Positions 1 through 8,735 of a stretch of 33,405 nt of DNA are shown here, in pieces. The DNA comes from Rhodoferax sp. (lineage in GTDB: Bacteria; Pseudomonadota; Gammaproteobacteria; Burkholderiales; Burkholderiaceae_C). Below the pieces are notes generated by a model. That model was not told the origin of the DNA. It worked only from the letters and a program-made list of their open reading frames with translations, and searched no databases. Each line of letters starts with the position of its first letter. Position 1 is the stretch's first letter. The stretch spans positions 1-33,405 of the forward strand of contig JAEUOX010000477.1 in assembly GCA_016790475.1 (NCBI GenBank), given 5' to 3'. A program made the position numbers and the translations under genes.

Positions 1-909
<909 letters not shown>

Positions 910-934
910 TCTTCGCTTCAGGCGAGCATCCCGG

Positions 935-957
935 GGGCCACTGCGGTGGCCCTTTTT
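935..957 (+). terminator. rho-independent terminator after ilvC
   Basis: A perfect 7-bp stem, GGGCCAC paired with GTGGCCC, encloses the four-base loop TGCG and is followed directly by five T residues. It begins 25 nt after the ilvC stop codon and should separate the ilv transcript from pssA-leuA. Confidence 0.85.
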
Positions 958-1086
958 GTTGGAGGGTGGGCCGGGGCCGGGCTGCCGCAGGGCTGCCGTA
1001 CACTTGCGTTCCGGCCGGCTGGCAGCGGCCCGGGGCCGCTGGCCCCCCACCCATGGCGCCCGTCTGGCGGGCTGGAGGTTTTCATC

Positions 1087-1899
1087 ATGCCGGAAGGCAC
1101 AGATTCGGAGTTGGGCGACGGCGAGGTCGTGCTGGTGCGCAAGCGCCGCAAGGGCCTGTATGTGCTGCCCAACCTGGTGACCCTGGCGGCGCTGTTCGCC
1201 GGGTTCTATTCGATCGTGATGGCCATGAACGGCCGTTTCGACATGGCCGCCGTCGGCATCTTCTGTGCGATGGTGCTCGACAGCATGGACGGCCGCGTGG
1301 CCCGCATGACCAACACCCAGAGCGCGTTCGGCGAGCAGATGGACTCGCTGTCCGACATGGTGTCCTTCGGTGCGGCACCGGCGCTGATCTCCTACGAGTG
1401 GGCGCTGCGCGGCCTGGGCCGCTGGGGCTGGATCGCCGCCTTCGTCTACTGCGCCTGCGCCGCGCTGCGGCTGGCGCGCTTCAACGTCAACACCGGCGTC
1501 GTGGACAAGCGCTATTTCCAGGGCCTGCCGTCCCCCGCGGCGGCGGCGCTGCTGGCCGGTTTCATCTTCCTGATGACCGAGCTCGGCATCAAGGGCCCGG
1601 CCGTCGCCTGGCCGATGTTCGGTCTGGCGCTGTACGCCGGGCTGACGATGGTCACCAACGTGCCGTTCTACAGCTTCAAGGACCTCAGCATGAAGCGCAG
1701 CGTGCCCTTTGCCGCGATCGTGCTGATCGCGCTGGGCATTGCCGCCATCAGCGTGGATCCGGCCTCGGTGCTGCTGATGGTGTTCGTGGCCTACGGCATC
1801 AGCGGCTACGTCGTCTACATCTGGCGCAAGGCCAAGGGTCTGCAGACCAGCGTGATCAGCACCTCCACCGACGAACCCGACGAGCGCGGCCTGCACTGA
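1087..1899 (+). CDS. pssA: CDP-diacylglycerol-serine O-phosphatidyltransferase
   Basis: Inner-membrane enzyme that makes phosphatidylserine from CDP-diacylglycerol and serine, the precursor of phosphatidylethanolamine. The 270-residue product carries the full CDP-alcohol phosphatidyltransferase signature: D65-x2-D68-G69-x2-A72-R73-x8-G82-x3-D86-x3-D90. Several hydrophobic segments follow (about 25-45, 55-67, 95-130, 150-175 and 185-255). The ATG at 1087 was chosen because GGAGG at 1074-1078 lies 8 nt upstream and because the family begins shortly before the [18 protein letters not shown] segment. The frame is open further upstream to 946, but that extension runs into the ilvC terminator. leuA follows 40 nt downstream on the same strand, probably in the same transcript. 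This is the short, multi-membrane-segment PssA type, unlike the peripheral E. coli enzyme. Confidence 0.95.
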   Translation: MPEGTDSELGDGEVVLVRKRRKGLYVLPNLVTLAALFAGFYSIVMAMNGRFDMAAVGIFCAMVLDSMDGRVARMTNTQSAFGEQMDSLSDMVSFGAAPALISYEWALRGLGRWGWIAAFVYCACAALRLARFNVNTGVVDKRYFQGLPSPAAAALLAGFIFLMTELGIKGPAVAWPMFGLALYAGLTMVTNVPFYSFKDLSMKRSVPFAAIVLIALGIAAISVDPASVLLMVFVAYGISGYVVYIWRKAKGLQTSVISTSTDEPDERGLH

Positions 1900-1939
1900 G
1901 CCCGCCCGCGCCCCGACGCCCCGAACCCAGGAGCCCCCG

Positions 1940-3478
1940 ATGAGCGACAGACTCGTGATCTTCGACACCACGCTGCGTGATGGCGAACAGTCCCCCGGTG
2001 CCTCGATGACCCGCGACGAGAAGCTTCGCATCGCCCGGCAGCTGGAGCGGCTGCGCGTCGACGTCATCGAGGCCGGCTTCGCGGCCAGCTCCAACGGCGA
2101 CTTCGAGGCGGTGCAGGCGATCGCCAACGCGATCAAGGACTCCACCGTCTGCTCGCTGTCCCGTGCCAACGACAAGGACATCGCACGCTCGGCCGCGGCG
2201 CTCCAGGGCGCCAACAGCGCGCGCATCCACACCTTCATCGCGACCTCTCCGCTGCATATGGAGAAGAAGCTGCGCATGACGCCCGACGAAGTGTTCGAGC
2301 AGGCCCGCCTGTCGGTGCGCTTCGCGCGCAATCTGGTGGCCGATGTGGAGTTCAGTGCCGAGGACGGCTTTCGCAGCGACCCGGATTTCCTGTGTCGCGT
2401 GTTCGAGGCGGTCATTGACGAGGGCGCCACCACCATCAACGTGCCGGACACCGTCGGCTACGCAATCCCCGAACTCTATGGCGAGTTCCTGCGCAGCCTG
2501 CGCGAGCGCATTCCCAACAGCGACAAGGCGATCTGGTCGGTGCATTGCCACAACGACCTGGGCATGGCGGTGGCGAACTCGCTGGCCGGCGTGAAGATCG
2601 GCGGCGCGCGCCAGGTCGAATGCACGATCAACGGACTGGGCGAGCGCGCCGGCAACTGTTCGCTGGAGGAGATCGTGATGGCGATCCGGACCCGCAAGGA
2701 CTACTTCGGACTGGACATGCGCATCGACCCCCAGCACATCCTGGCCGCCAGCCGCATGGTCAGCCAGACCACCGGCTTCGTCGTGCAGCCGAACAAGGCC
2801 GTCGTGGGCGCCAATGCCTTCGCCCATGCCTCCGGCATCCACCAGGACGGCGTGCTGAAGGCCCGCGACACCTACGAGATCATGCGCGCCGAGGACGTCG
2901 GCTGGTCCGCCAACAAGATCGTGCTGGGCAAGCTCAGCGGGCGCAACGCCTTCAAGCAGCGCCTGGTGGAGCTCGGCGTGACGCTGGACAGCGAGGCCGA
3001 CATCAACACCGCCTTCGCGCGCTTCAAGGAGCTGGCGGACCGCAAGAGCGAGATCTTCGACGAGGACATCCTGGCGCTGGTCAGCGACGAGAGCGTCACC
3101 CGGGAGAACGAGCACTACGGCTTCGTGTCCCTGTCCCAGCACAGCGAAACCGGCGAGCGGCCGCAGGCCACGATCGTGTTCACGGTTCAGGGCCGCGAGG
3201 TGCGGGGCTCGGCCGAGGGCAATGGTCCGGTCGACGCGTCGCTCAAGGCGATCGAATCCCATGTGCACAGTGGCGCGGAGATGGTGCTTTATTCGGTGAA
3301 CGCGATCAGCGGCTCCACCGAGAGCCAGGGGGAGGTCACGGTGCGACTGCAGGACAGCGGGCGGGTCGTCAACGGTGTGGGTGCCGATCCGGACATCGTC
3401 GTGGCCTCCGCGAAGGCCTATCTGAATGCATTGAACAAGCTTCAAAGCAAGGCCGAACGCGTGCTGGCCCAGGGCTGA
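1940..3478 (+). CDS. leuA: 2-isopropylmalate synthase
   Basis: First committed enzyme of leucine synthesis: it condenses acetyl-CoA with 2-oxoisovalerate to give 2-isopropylmalate. The 512-residue protein has the family length. The N-terminal TIM barrel opens with [16 protein letters not shown], and the metal ligands fall at D14, H202, H204 and N238 (VHCHNDLG and GERAGNC). These are the same positions as in well-studied LeuA enzymes. A long C-terminal part (about residues 390-505) corresponds to the LeuA allosteric domain that binds leucine, so feedback inhibition is expected from family knowledge. The ATG follows an AGGAG motif about 6 nt upstream. Together with ilvC upstream it places branched-chain amino acid genes around pssA. 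Confidence 0.97.
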   Translation: MSDRLVIFDTTLRDGEQSPGASMTRDEKLRIARQLERLRVDVIEAGFAASSNGDFEAVQAIANAIKDSTVCSLSRANDKDIARSAAALQGANSARIHTFIATSPLHMEKKLRMTPDEVFEQARLSVRFARNLVADVEFSAEDGFRSDPDFLCRVFEAVIDEGATTINVPDTVGYAIPELYGEFLRSLRERIPNSDKAIWSVHCHNDLGMAVANSLAGVKIGGARQVECTINGLGERAGNCSLEEIVMAIRTRKDYFGLDMRIDPQHILAASRMVSQTTGFVVQPNKAVVGANAFAHASGIHQDGVLKARDTYEIMRAEDVGWSANKIVLGKLSGRNAFKQRLVELGVTLDSEADINTAFARFKELADRKSEIFDEDILALVSDESVTRENEHYGFVSLSQHSETGERPQATIVFTVQGREVRGSAEGNGPVDASLKAIESHVHSGAEMVLYSVNAISGSTESQGEVTVRLQDSGRVVNGVGADPDIVVASAKAYLNALNKLQSKAERVLAQG

Positions 3479-3523
3479 AGTTGAGGCCACCCGGTGACCA
3501 CATTAAAAAGTGCGCGCAAGTAC

Positions 3524-3551
3524 TTGATCTGGCGAGACTTTCTTGTTTAAA
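3524..3551 (+). promoter_or_regulatory. candidate promoter for the peptidoglycan endopeptidase gene
   Basis: TTGATC (3524-3529) and TTTAAA (3546-3551) are separated by 16 nt and lie in a locally AT-richer stretch of the leuA-pbpG gap, about 60 nt before the start codon. Each box matches the sigma70 consensus at 4 of 6 positions. There is no clear terminator after leuA, so read-through is also possible. Confidence 0.3.
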
Positions 3552-3613
3552 CTCGGAGCATCCCCGCGCGGCGCCACGCTGGCCGCCCGATCTCCCTACT
3601 GCCGAGGTGCCCT

Positions 3614-4645
3614 GTGACCAAGACCCTGCGACTGCTTGCCCTCGCCCTGTTGAGCCTTTCGCTGCTGGCGCCCGCAGCGCACGCCCAGAAGGTCAAGCGT
3701 GAGCCTGCCAGTGCCGTCAAGGAGCCGCGCAAGGCCTCCGCCGCCAAGCGCAAGCCGGCCAAGGTCAATGTGGCCAAGCGCAGCAAGCCCTCCACGGCCG
3801 TGGCCAGCCGAAAGCGCAAGGGGCCGGTGCTGGCGGCAGCGCCCGAGCGCCCGTCCTTCGGCCAGCTGGCCGGCCTGCGCGGGCAGCAGGATGCGCTGGA
3901 CATCAAGTCCAGCGTGGCCCTGGTGATCGACCAGGACACGCAGGAGGTGCTGTTCAGCAAGAACGAGCAGGCGGTACTCCCGATCGCCTCGCTGACCAAG
4001 CTGATGACCGGCCTGATCATCTCCGAGGCCAAGCTGCCGATGGACGAGAGCATCGTCATCACGCAGGACGACGTCGACACCGAGAAGGGCAGCCGTTCGC
4101 GTCTGCGTGTGGGTGCCGAACTGACGCGCGGCGAACTGATGCACCTGGCACTGATGTCCAGCGAGAACCGCGCGGCCCATGCGCTGGGCCGCACCTACCC
4201 GGGTGGCATGACCACCTTCGTCGCGCTGATGAACGCGCGCGCCAAGAGCCTGGGCATGACCGACACACGCTATGTTGAGCCGACCGGTCTGTCGAGCAAG
4301 AACCAGTCCAGCGCCCAGGATCTGGCCACGCTGGTCAATGTCGCCTCCGGCAACACGACGCTGCGCGAGCTGTCCACGTCGCCGCACCATGAGGTGGAGA
4401 TCGGCAGCCGCACGCTGCAGTTCAACAACACCAACCGGCTGGTGAGCAACCCGTCCTGGCAGATCGGCCTGCAGAAGACCGGTTACATCGCCGAGGCTGG
4501 CCGCTGCCTCGTGATGCAGGCCACGGTGGCTGGTCGCAAGCTGATCATGGTGTTCCTGGATTCCACCGGCAAGCTGACCCGGCTGGCCGACGCCGAGCGC
4601 GTGCGCCGCTGGGTCGAATCCACACCCGCCAAGCCGGTCGGCTGA
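3614..4645 (+). CDS. PbpG/DacA-type serine D,D-endopeptidase, exported
   Basis: Periplasmic penicillin-binding serine peptidase of the S11 (D-alanyl-D-alanine carboxypeptidase/endopeptidase) family, 343 residues. A signal peptide ends at AHA (cleavage after about residue 24). A 50-residue Lys/Arg/Ala-rich linker follows, then the catalytic domain. All three active-site motifs are present: S126-L-T-K129, S183-E-N185 and K288-T-G290. The absence of the long C-terminal amphipathic domain typical of PBP5/6 favours the PBP7/PbpG endopeptidase type, which cuts peptide cross-links. The start is GTG with GAGGTG at 3604-3609. The strongly basic linker could bind acidic wall or membrane polymers (inference). 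The stop codon lies inside a stem shared with the convergent iclR gene. Confidence 0.9.
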   Translation: MTKTLRLLALALLSLSLLAPAAHAQKVKREPASAVKEPRKASAAKRKPAKVNVAKRSKPSTAVASRKRKGPVLAAAPERPSFGQLAGLRGQQDALDIKSSVALVIDQDTQEVLFSKNEQAVLPIASLTKLMTGLIISEAKLPMDESIVITQDDVDTEKGSRSRLRVGAELTRGELMHLALMSSENRAAHALGRTYPGGMTTFVALMNARAKSLGMTDTRYVEPTGLSSKNQSSAQDLATLVNVASGNTTLRELSTSPHHEVEIGSRTLQFNNTNRLVSNPSWQIGLQKTGYIAEAGRCLVMQATVAGRKLIMVFLDSTGKLTRLADAERVRRWVESTPAKPVG

Positions 4646-4667
4646 GGCTGCGTCGGCGCCCCTCAGC
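4641..4667. terminator. hairpin shared by convergent pbpG-type and iclR genes
   Basis: GCTGAGG (4641-4647) and CCTCAGC (4661-4667) form a perfect 7-bp stem with a 13-nt GC-rich loop. The stop codon of the plus-strand gene (4643-4645) and the stop codon of the minus-strand gene (4663-4665) each lie in one arm. A T-rich run (GTTGTTCTTCC) follows on the plus strand only. It may act as a weak convergent terminator. Confidence 0.4.
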
Positions 4668-5454
4668 GGCGTTGTTCTTCCGGCGCGAAGCCGAGCGTAT
4701 CGGAGATCTGCCGGGCGGTGGCCTGCAGCTGGCCCAGCCAGCTGTCGTCCAGCCGGCTGGCCGGCGCCGAGATCGACAACCCGGCCACGAGCTTGCCCTG
4801 GTCGTCGTAGATGCCGCAGGCCATACAGCGCACCCCCAGCTCCAGTTCCTCGTTGTCCAGCGCGTAGTGCATCTGTCGCACCCGGTTGAGCTCGCGCTCC
4901 AGGGCCGGCAGCTGCGTGATGCTGTTCTTCGTCTGCCCATGCAGGCCGGTGCGCGTGGCATAGGCCCGGATGCGCGTGGCGTCGTCCGCCGACAGGAACA
5001 GCTTGCCGGTCGAGGTCAGGTGCAGCGGTGCCCGCCCGCCGATCGCCCGCACCACCTGCATGCCGGAGCGCTCGCTGTAGGCCCGCTCGACATAGATGAT
5101 CTCGTCCCCCTGGCGCATGCTCAGGTTCACCGGCTGCTGGATGCGCTTGTGCAGTTCGCGCATCGGCAGCAGCGCGGCGTCGCGCACGTTCAGGCGCCCC
5201 TTCACCAGATTGCCCAGCTCCAGCAGCCGCATGCCCAGCCGGTAGCTGCCGGGCTGCGAGCGCTCGACGAAGCGGCCGATGGCCAGATCGTTCAGGATGC
5301 GGTGCGCGGTGGACGGGTGCAAGCCGGTCTTCTCGGCGATGTCCTTCAGCGAGATCGCGTCTTCGCGCGAGGCCAGCACATCCATCAGAGCGAACATGCG
5401 CTCCAGCACCTGCACCGCAGGCGTGGCCGTGGTGTCGGCGTCGGTCTTCTTCAC
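4663..5454 (-). CDS. IclR-family transcriptional regulator
   Basis: DNA-binding regulator of the IclR family, 263 residues, the usual size. The N-terminal winged helix-turn-helix spans about residues 14-76 ([19 protein letters not shown] is the recognition region). The C-terminal IclR effector domain spans about 80-255, with the conserved [14 protein letters not shown] and [14 protein letters not shown] stretches. The GTG start at 5454 was chosen because its last bases overlap the TGA stop of the upstream gene (GTGA) and because it gives the family length. The frame is open further upstream, to 5628, but that part lies inside the bpt gene. It is the last gene of aat-bpt-iclR. The effector and targets cannot be read from the sequence. 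A regulator coupled to the N-end-rule transferases is uncommon enough to note. Confidence 0.9.
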   Translation of the reverse strand: MKKTDADTTATPAVQVLERMFALMDVLASREDAISLKDIAEKTGLHPSTAHRILNDLAIGRFVERSQPGSYRLGMRLLELGNLVKGRLNVRDAALLPMRELHKRIQQPVNLSMRQGDEIIYVERAYSERSGMQVVRAIGGRAPLHLTSTGKLFLSADDATRIRAYATRTGLHGQTKNSITQLPALERELNRVRQMHYALDNEELELGVRCMACGIYDDQGKLVAGLSISAPASRLDDSWLGQLQATARQISDTLGFAPEEQRR

Positions 5455-6224
5455 GGCGTGGGCGCAGCGGCCGTGGCATCGCGGGCGGAGGGGGCCACCC
5501 AGGTGCTGCCCAGCAGCATCTGCTGCGGGTGGAAGCGCGCCTTGTAGTTCATCTTGGCGCTCGCCTCGATCCAGTAGCCCAGGTACAGATACGGCAGGCC
5601 GAGCTCGCGCGCCTGCGCAATCTGCCACAGCACGTTGTAGGTACCGTAGCTGGCCCGCGGGTCTGGGTCGTAGAAAGTATAGACCGCCGAGATGCCGTCC
5701 TCCAGCACGTCCAGGATCGAGACCATGCGCAGCACGCCGGGCCGGCCGTCCGGCCCGGGCGGCTCCCGGAACTCGACCAGGCGCGAATTGACGCGGCTCT
5801 GCAGCAAGAACTGGGTGTACTGCTCCACGCTGTCATGGTCCATACCGCCGCCGGCGTGGCGGCCATTCTGGTAGCGCAGGTAGAGCTGGTAGTGCTCCGG
5901 GCTGAAGCTCAGCCGCGTGACACGTGCCTGCAGCGACTGGTGCCGCACCCAGGCGCGGCGCTGGCTGCGGTCCGGGCGGAACTCCGCGGCCAGCACCCGC
6001 AAGGGCACGCAGGCCTGGCAACTGCCGCAGTGCGGCCGGTAGGTGAACAGCCCGCTGCGGCGAAAGCCCTGGCTGACGAGCTCGGAGTAGGTGGCGTTGT
6101 TGATCAGGTGGCTTGGGGTCGCCACCTGGGAGCGGGCCTGCCTGTCGCTGAGATAGCTGCAGGGGTAGGGCGCCGTCGCGTAGAACTGCAGGGTCTGGAG
6201 CGGGAGGTCCTTGAGATGGGTCAC
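5451..6224 (-). CDS. bpt: aspartate/glutamate leucyltransferase (arginyltransferase family)
   Basis: Cytosolic aminoacyl-tRNA-protein transferase of the ATE/Bpt family. Bacterial members transfer leucine from Leu-tRNA to N-terminal Asp or Glu, creating a degradation signal read by ClpS-ClpAP. The product has 257 residues. It contains the N-terminal cysteine motif C66-x2-C69-x2-C72 ([10 protein letters not shown]), an earlier PCSYL segment with C22, and the family C-terminal block around [20 protein letters not shown]. The start is GTG at 6224, overlapping the aat stop as GTGA. Its own stop overlaps the iclR start in the same way, which indicates translational coupling. Assignment as leucyl- rather than arginyltransferase rests on family knowledge of bacterial proteins linked to aat. 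Confidence 0.93.
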   Translation of the reverse strand: MTHLKDLPLQTLQFYATAPYPCSYLSDRQARSQVATPSHLINNATYSELVSQGFRRSGLFTYRPHCGSCQACVPLRVLAAEFRPDRSQRRAWVRHQSLQARVTRLSFSPEHYQLYLRYQNGRHAGGGMDHDSVEQYTQFLLQSRVNSRLVEFREPPGPDGRPGVLRMVSILDVLEDGISAVYTFYDPDPRASYGTYNVLWQIAQARELGLPYLYLGYWIEASAKMNYKARFHPQQMLLGSTWVAPSARDATAAAPTP

Positions 6225-6994
6225 GGGTCGCCGGGCGTGTCTGGAAGGATTGCGTGCCAGTATAGAGGGTCGAATTGCCAGGCCGGGCCGGCCTCCGCCT
6301 GCGCGGCCTGCGAGCGGGCGAGGAACTCGGCGCGGTCCATTTCCGCAGCGCCCAGCGAGGCCAGATGCGGGGTGTTCTGCTGGCAGTCGATCTGCGGGAT
6401 GCCATGCACGCGGCAGAAGGCCACCAGCCCTGCGAGCGCGATCTTGGAGGCGTCCGGCTGCAGGCTGAACATTGACTCGCCGAACACCGCCCGCCCGATC
6501 GCGACGCAGTACAGGCCGCCGACCCGCTGGCCGTCGATCCAGGTCTCGACGCTGTGCGCGTGGCCGGCTGCATGCAGCGCGGTGTAGGCGGCCTGCATCG
6601 GCGGCAGGATCCAGGTGCCCGGCGCACCACGGCGCCGGGACTCGGCACAGGCGCGCATCACATCGGCAAAGCCGTGGTTGAAGCGCAGCTCGCAGTGCGG
6701 GCTGCTGCGGAACTTTTGCAGCGTCTTGCGCAGCGAACGGTGCAGCCGGAACCGGCCCACCTGCAGCACCATGCGCGGGTCCGGGCTCCACCAAAGCACC
6801 GGCTGGCCTGCGCTGAACCAGGGGAAGATGCCCTGGCGGTAGGCTTGGAGCAGCGTCTGCACATCGAGTGCGCCGCCGGACGCGAGCAGGCCCGGTGCAC
6901 CGGTGTCCATGTCCCAGGCCTGCTGCACCGGGGGAAACGGGTCACCCGGCTCCAGCCAGGGCAGAGTCGGGCGGGCAGGGCGGCGGCGCAGCAT
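6221..6994 (-). CDS. aat: leucyl/phenylalanyl-tRNA-protein transferase
   Basis: Transfers Leu or Phe from charged tRNA to proteins with N-terminal Lys or Arg, producing N-degrons for ClpS-ClpAP. The 257-residue product shows the family blocks [46 protein letters not shown] and [15 protein letters not shown]. The ATG at 6994 was preferred. The frame is open further upstream to 7114, but that extension is antisense to tRNA-Pro and lacks family similarity. The gene diverges from tRNA-Pro with only 42 nt between them, so the two must share a compact promoter region. It is the first gene of the aat-bpt-iclR unit. The N-terminal extension before [10 protein letters not shown] is about 12 residues. 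Confidence 0.95.
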   Translation of the reverse strand: MLRRRPARPTLPWLEPGDPFPPVQQAWDMDTGAPGLLASGGALDVQTLLQAYRQGIFPWFSAGQPVLWWSPDPRMVLQVGRFRLHRSLRKTLQKFRSSPHCELRFNHGFADVMRACAESRRRGAPGTWILPPMQAAYTALHAAGHAHSVETWIDGQRVGGLYCVAIGRAVFGESMFSLQPDASKIALAGLVAFCRVHGIPQIDCQQNTPHLASLGAAEMDRAEFLARSQAAQAEAGPAWQFDPLYWHAILPDTPGDP

Positions 6995-7019
6995 GCCCGG
7001 GACTGTATCCCAGTGCGGG

Positions 7020-7025
7020 TAGAAT
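7020..7025 (+). promoter_or_regulatory. candidate -10 box of tRNA-Pro
   Basis: TAGAAT matches the sigma70 -10 consensus at 5 of 6 positions and lies 11 nt before the first tRNA base, leaving room for only a few leader nucleotides. I see no good -35 box at 16-18 nt upstream, where the aat start codon region already begins. Confidence 0.4.
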
Positions 7026-7036
7026 CCGTCGCTTGT

Positions 7037-7113
<77 letters not shown>

Positions 7114-7130
7114 TTTCACAAGGGTTAGCC

Positions 7131-7159
7131 GGTTAGCACCTGCTAACCTTTTCTCTTTT
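7131..7159 (+). terminator. rho-independent terminator after tRNA-Pro
   Basis: GGTTAGC (7131-7137) and GCTAACC (7142-7148) form a perfect 7-bp stem with loop ACCT, followed by TTTTCTCTTTT. A second GGTTAGC at 7123-7129 could pair with the same 3' arm. Confidence 0.75.
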
Positions 7160-7177
7160 GCGCGACTTTTGCGCGAC
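7156..7177. repeat. tandem 11-bp repeat downstream of tRNA-Pro
   Basis: The unit TTTTGCGCGAC occurs twice head to tail (7156-7166 and 7167-7177), then more T residues. It sits just past the tRNA terminator, where tRNA-targeting elements often leave core or arm sites. No integrase gene is visible. Between here and 7269 I see nothing else. Confidence 0.6.
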
Positions 7178-7269
7178 TTTTTTTGCCACTTCAGCCGTTC
7201 GCCACCCGAAGGACCATGGTGCGGTCCCGGGTCTCGAGCACCGCATTGGCAGCCTCAGGCAACTTGGCG

Positions 7270-7620
7270 TCACAAGGTCGCCAGCACGCGATCATGAAGG
7301 CCCTGAAAACCGTCCCCGATGCAGTCATCGGCCTTGTTCGGGATGGGATCAGGGGGGCCAGCTGGCCCCCACGCGTCAGGCCATCTAACGAACGCCGTCC
7401 GCATCCCGGCGTCCTGCGCGGCGTTAAGGTCGATGTTGTGGCAAGCCACCATGAGGATCGATCGCGGAGGCAGGTTCAGCCAGCATGCCGCAGCCTGGCA
7501 GGCCAGTGCGTGGGGCCTGTAGATGCCGATCATTTCGCACGAAACGACAGAGTCCCATGCAATGCCGTTGCGGCGCGAGACGGCGACGACGCTCCCGGCT
7601 TGCCATGACACGGGTGAGAC
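7270..7620 (-). pseudogene. 5'-truncated HAD type II (2-haloacid dehalogenase-like) remnant
   Basis: About 116 codons of open frame, starting immediately after the HxlR stop codon and in the same frame, resemble the C-terminal half of type II haloacid dehalogenases. Recognisable blocks are AWDSVVSCEMIG (family WDxxLSAE), LPPRSILMVACHNIDLNAA (family VACHxxDLxAA) and GMRTAFVRWP. The family is normally about 220-240 residues with its nucleophile Asp near the N-terminus. That half is missing, and no start codon with a Shine-Dalgarno precedes the fragment. The position Lys-Pro expected near YKPDP reads YRPHA, so decay is likely. It is best read as the remains of a gene that once followed the regulator. 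Confidence 0.6.
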
Positions 7621-8055
7621 TCATGGATCGGCGTTCCACCGTCGCCGGATATCCGCAAGGAATGCTGCCTTGTCGTGGGTCATGGCCTGAACGACGGCCG
7701 GCGGCGCGTCCGTCTGCGCATGGCGCGCGGACCAGATCACGAGCTCCACCAGTACGGGTGCGAGATCGATGCCCTTGCCGGACAGGCGATAGAGGAAGCG
7801 ACGCGCGTCCGCCGGATCTCGCTGTTTCTCGATGATGTCCGCTGCTTCGAGCTTGCGCAGCCGATCTGCCAGGACGTTCGACGCGATGCCTTCCCCACCG
7901 GTCAGGAAGTCGTTATAGGTCCGTCGGTCCTTGAACATCAAGTCGCGCACGATCAGCAAGGACCAAGCGTCACCCAGCAGGTCCAGCGCGATGCTGATCG
8001 GGCAGCCTGACCTAGGTTGACGGTGCCTGGTGAATCTGGTCATTGGAGCCATCAT
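7621..8055 (-). CDS. HxlR-family winged-helix regulator
   Basis: Small cytosolic DNA-binding protein of 144 residues, the size of the HxlR family. These act as dimers that often respond to redox or electrophile stress. The core CPISIALDLLGDAWSLLIVRDLMF carries the family cysteine and first helix. YNDFLTGGEGIASNVLADRLRKLEAADIIEKQ is the winged-helix recognition part. The ATG at 8055 (a double ATG) was chosen because upstream codons in this frame offer only TTG. It diverges from the broken membrane-protein gene at 8148, a common arrangement for a regulator and its target. Its stop is followed directly by the HAD remnant. Targets are unknown. Confidence 0.85.
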   Translation of the reverse strand: MMAPMTRFTRHRQPRSGCPISIALDLLGDAWSLLIVRDLMFKDRRTYNDFLTGGEGIASNVLADRLRKLEAADIIEKQRDPADARRFLYRLSGKGIDLAPVLVELVIWSARHAQTDAPPAVVQAMTHDKAAFLADIRRRWNADP

Positions 8056-8064
8056 CGATATCGC

Positions 8065-8093
8065 TTGCAATTGACAAGTTAAATGCTAGACTG
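8065..8093 (+). promoter_or_regulatory. candidate promoter for the 8148 membrane-protein gene
   Basis: TTGCAA (8065-8070) and TAGACT (8088-8093) are separated by 17 nt, matching consensus at 4 of 6 bases each. They lie in the short divergent gap next to the HxlR start, where that regulator would be expected to bind. Confidence 0.35.
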
Positions 8094-8147
8094 GGCGCGT
8101 AGTCATTGCCGCGCCGCGCCGGGCGCACCCCGTGGGAGGTCGACATC

Positions 8148-8583
8148 ATGCGCAGATCCTTCTGGCTCGCCGTTCTCGCCTAATTTGGTACCGACGTTTC
8201 CGCTGGGCTACTTCTGGCATCTTGTCACCTTCGCGGATCGCTATCACCGGCTCGAGATGTACAGGGAGGAGGTCCTCATTCCACTGGGTCTGGCCTCGAT
8301 GGTGATCCAGGCGGTGGTCTTCGCGCGGGCCTATCCGCGCCTGTTTCCTGTGAACCGCATCCCTTGGCAGCGGGGCGCCATCGCGTTCGGCAGCATCTTC
8401 GGTGTCCTGGCCTGGTCGTTCGTCGTGCTGCCCGTGGCGGCCAAGTACCGCATGGCCTCGGTGCAGGATTTCATGCTGCTGGAGACGTGCTTCACGGCGC
8501 TGCAGTTTGCAGTCGTCTCGCCACTGATTGCGCTGGCCCATCGGTCTGGTGAGCGCCGGGCGGGATCTACCGTTTCGGTCTGA
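8148..8583 (+). pseudogene. frameshifted small membrane protein
   Basis: An ATG at 8148 with a good GGGAGG site (8134-8139) opens the reading MRRSFWLAVLA and hits a TAA at 8181. The next frame continues directly as LVPTFPLGYFWHLVTF and runs to 8583. Reading GCCTATTTG instead of GCCTAATTTG would restore a continuous protein of about 144 residues with roughly four hydrophobic segments. A single-base insertion is therefore the simplest explanation. I do not recognise a named family with certainty; the opening and the GYFWHLVTF motif resemble small uncharacterised integral membrane proteins. The gene diverges from the HxlR regulator. It may be a true pseudogene or a sequencing error. The following 150 nt (8584-8735) hold nothing I can support. 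Confidence 0.6.
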
Positions 8584-8735
8584 ACTGTCACGGAGCGCGT
8601 CCTCCACCCCGAACCTGGCCGACTGGACCCGCGTGGCAAGGCGCCTGCGCGGTGGCGTGGTCGAGAAGGCGATCGGGCCCAGCGGCCTCATCCAAATCTT
8701 GCGCGCCCCTTTCCCACGTCAGCTGGGCCACGCCC

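Noticed and set aside
1856..3490. 544-codon open frame on the minus strand across leuA
   Set aside because: It is antisense to a complete leuA with all metal ligands, has no family motifs, and is explained by high third-position GC.
3596..5479. 627-codon minus-strand open frame across the pbpG-type and iclR genes
   Set aside because: It is out of frame with iclR and antisense to the endopeptidase, with repetitive Arg/Ala/Gly composition.
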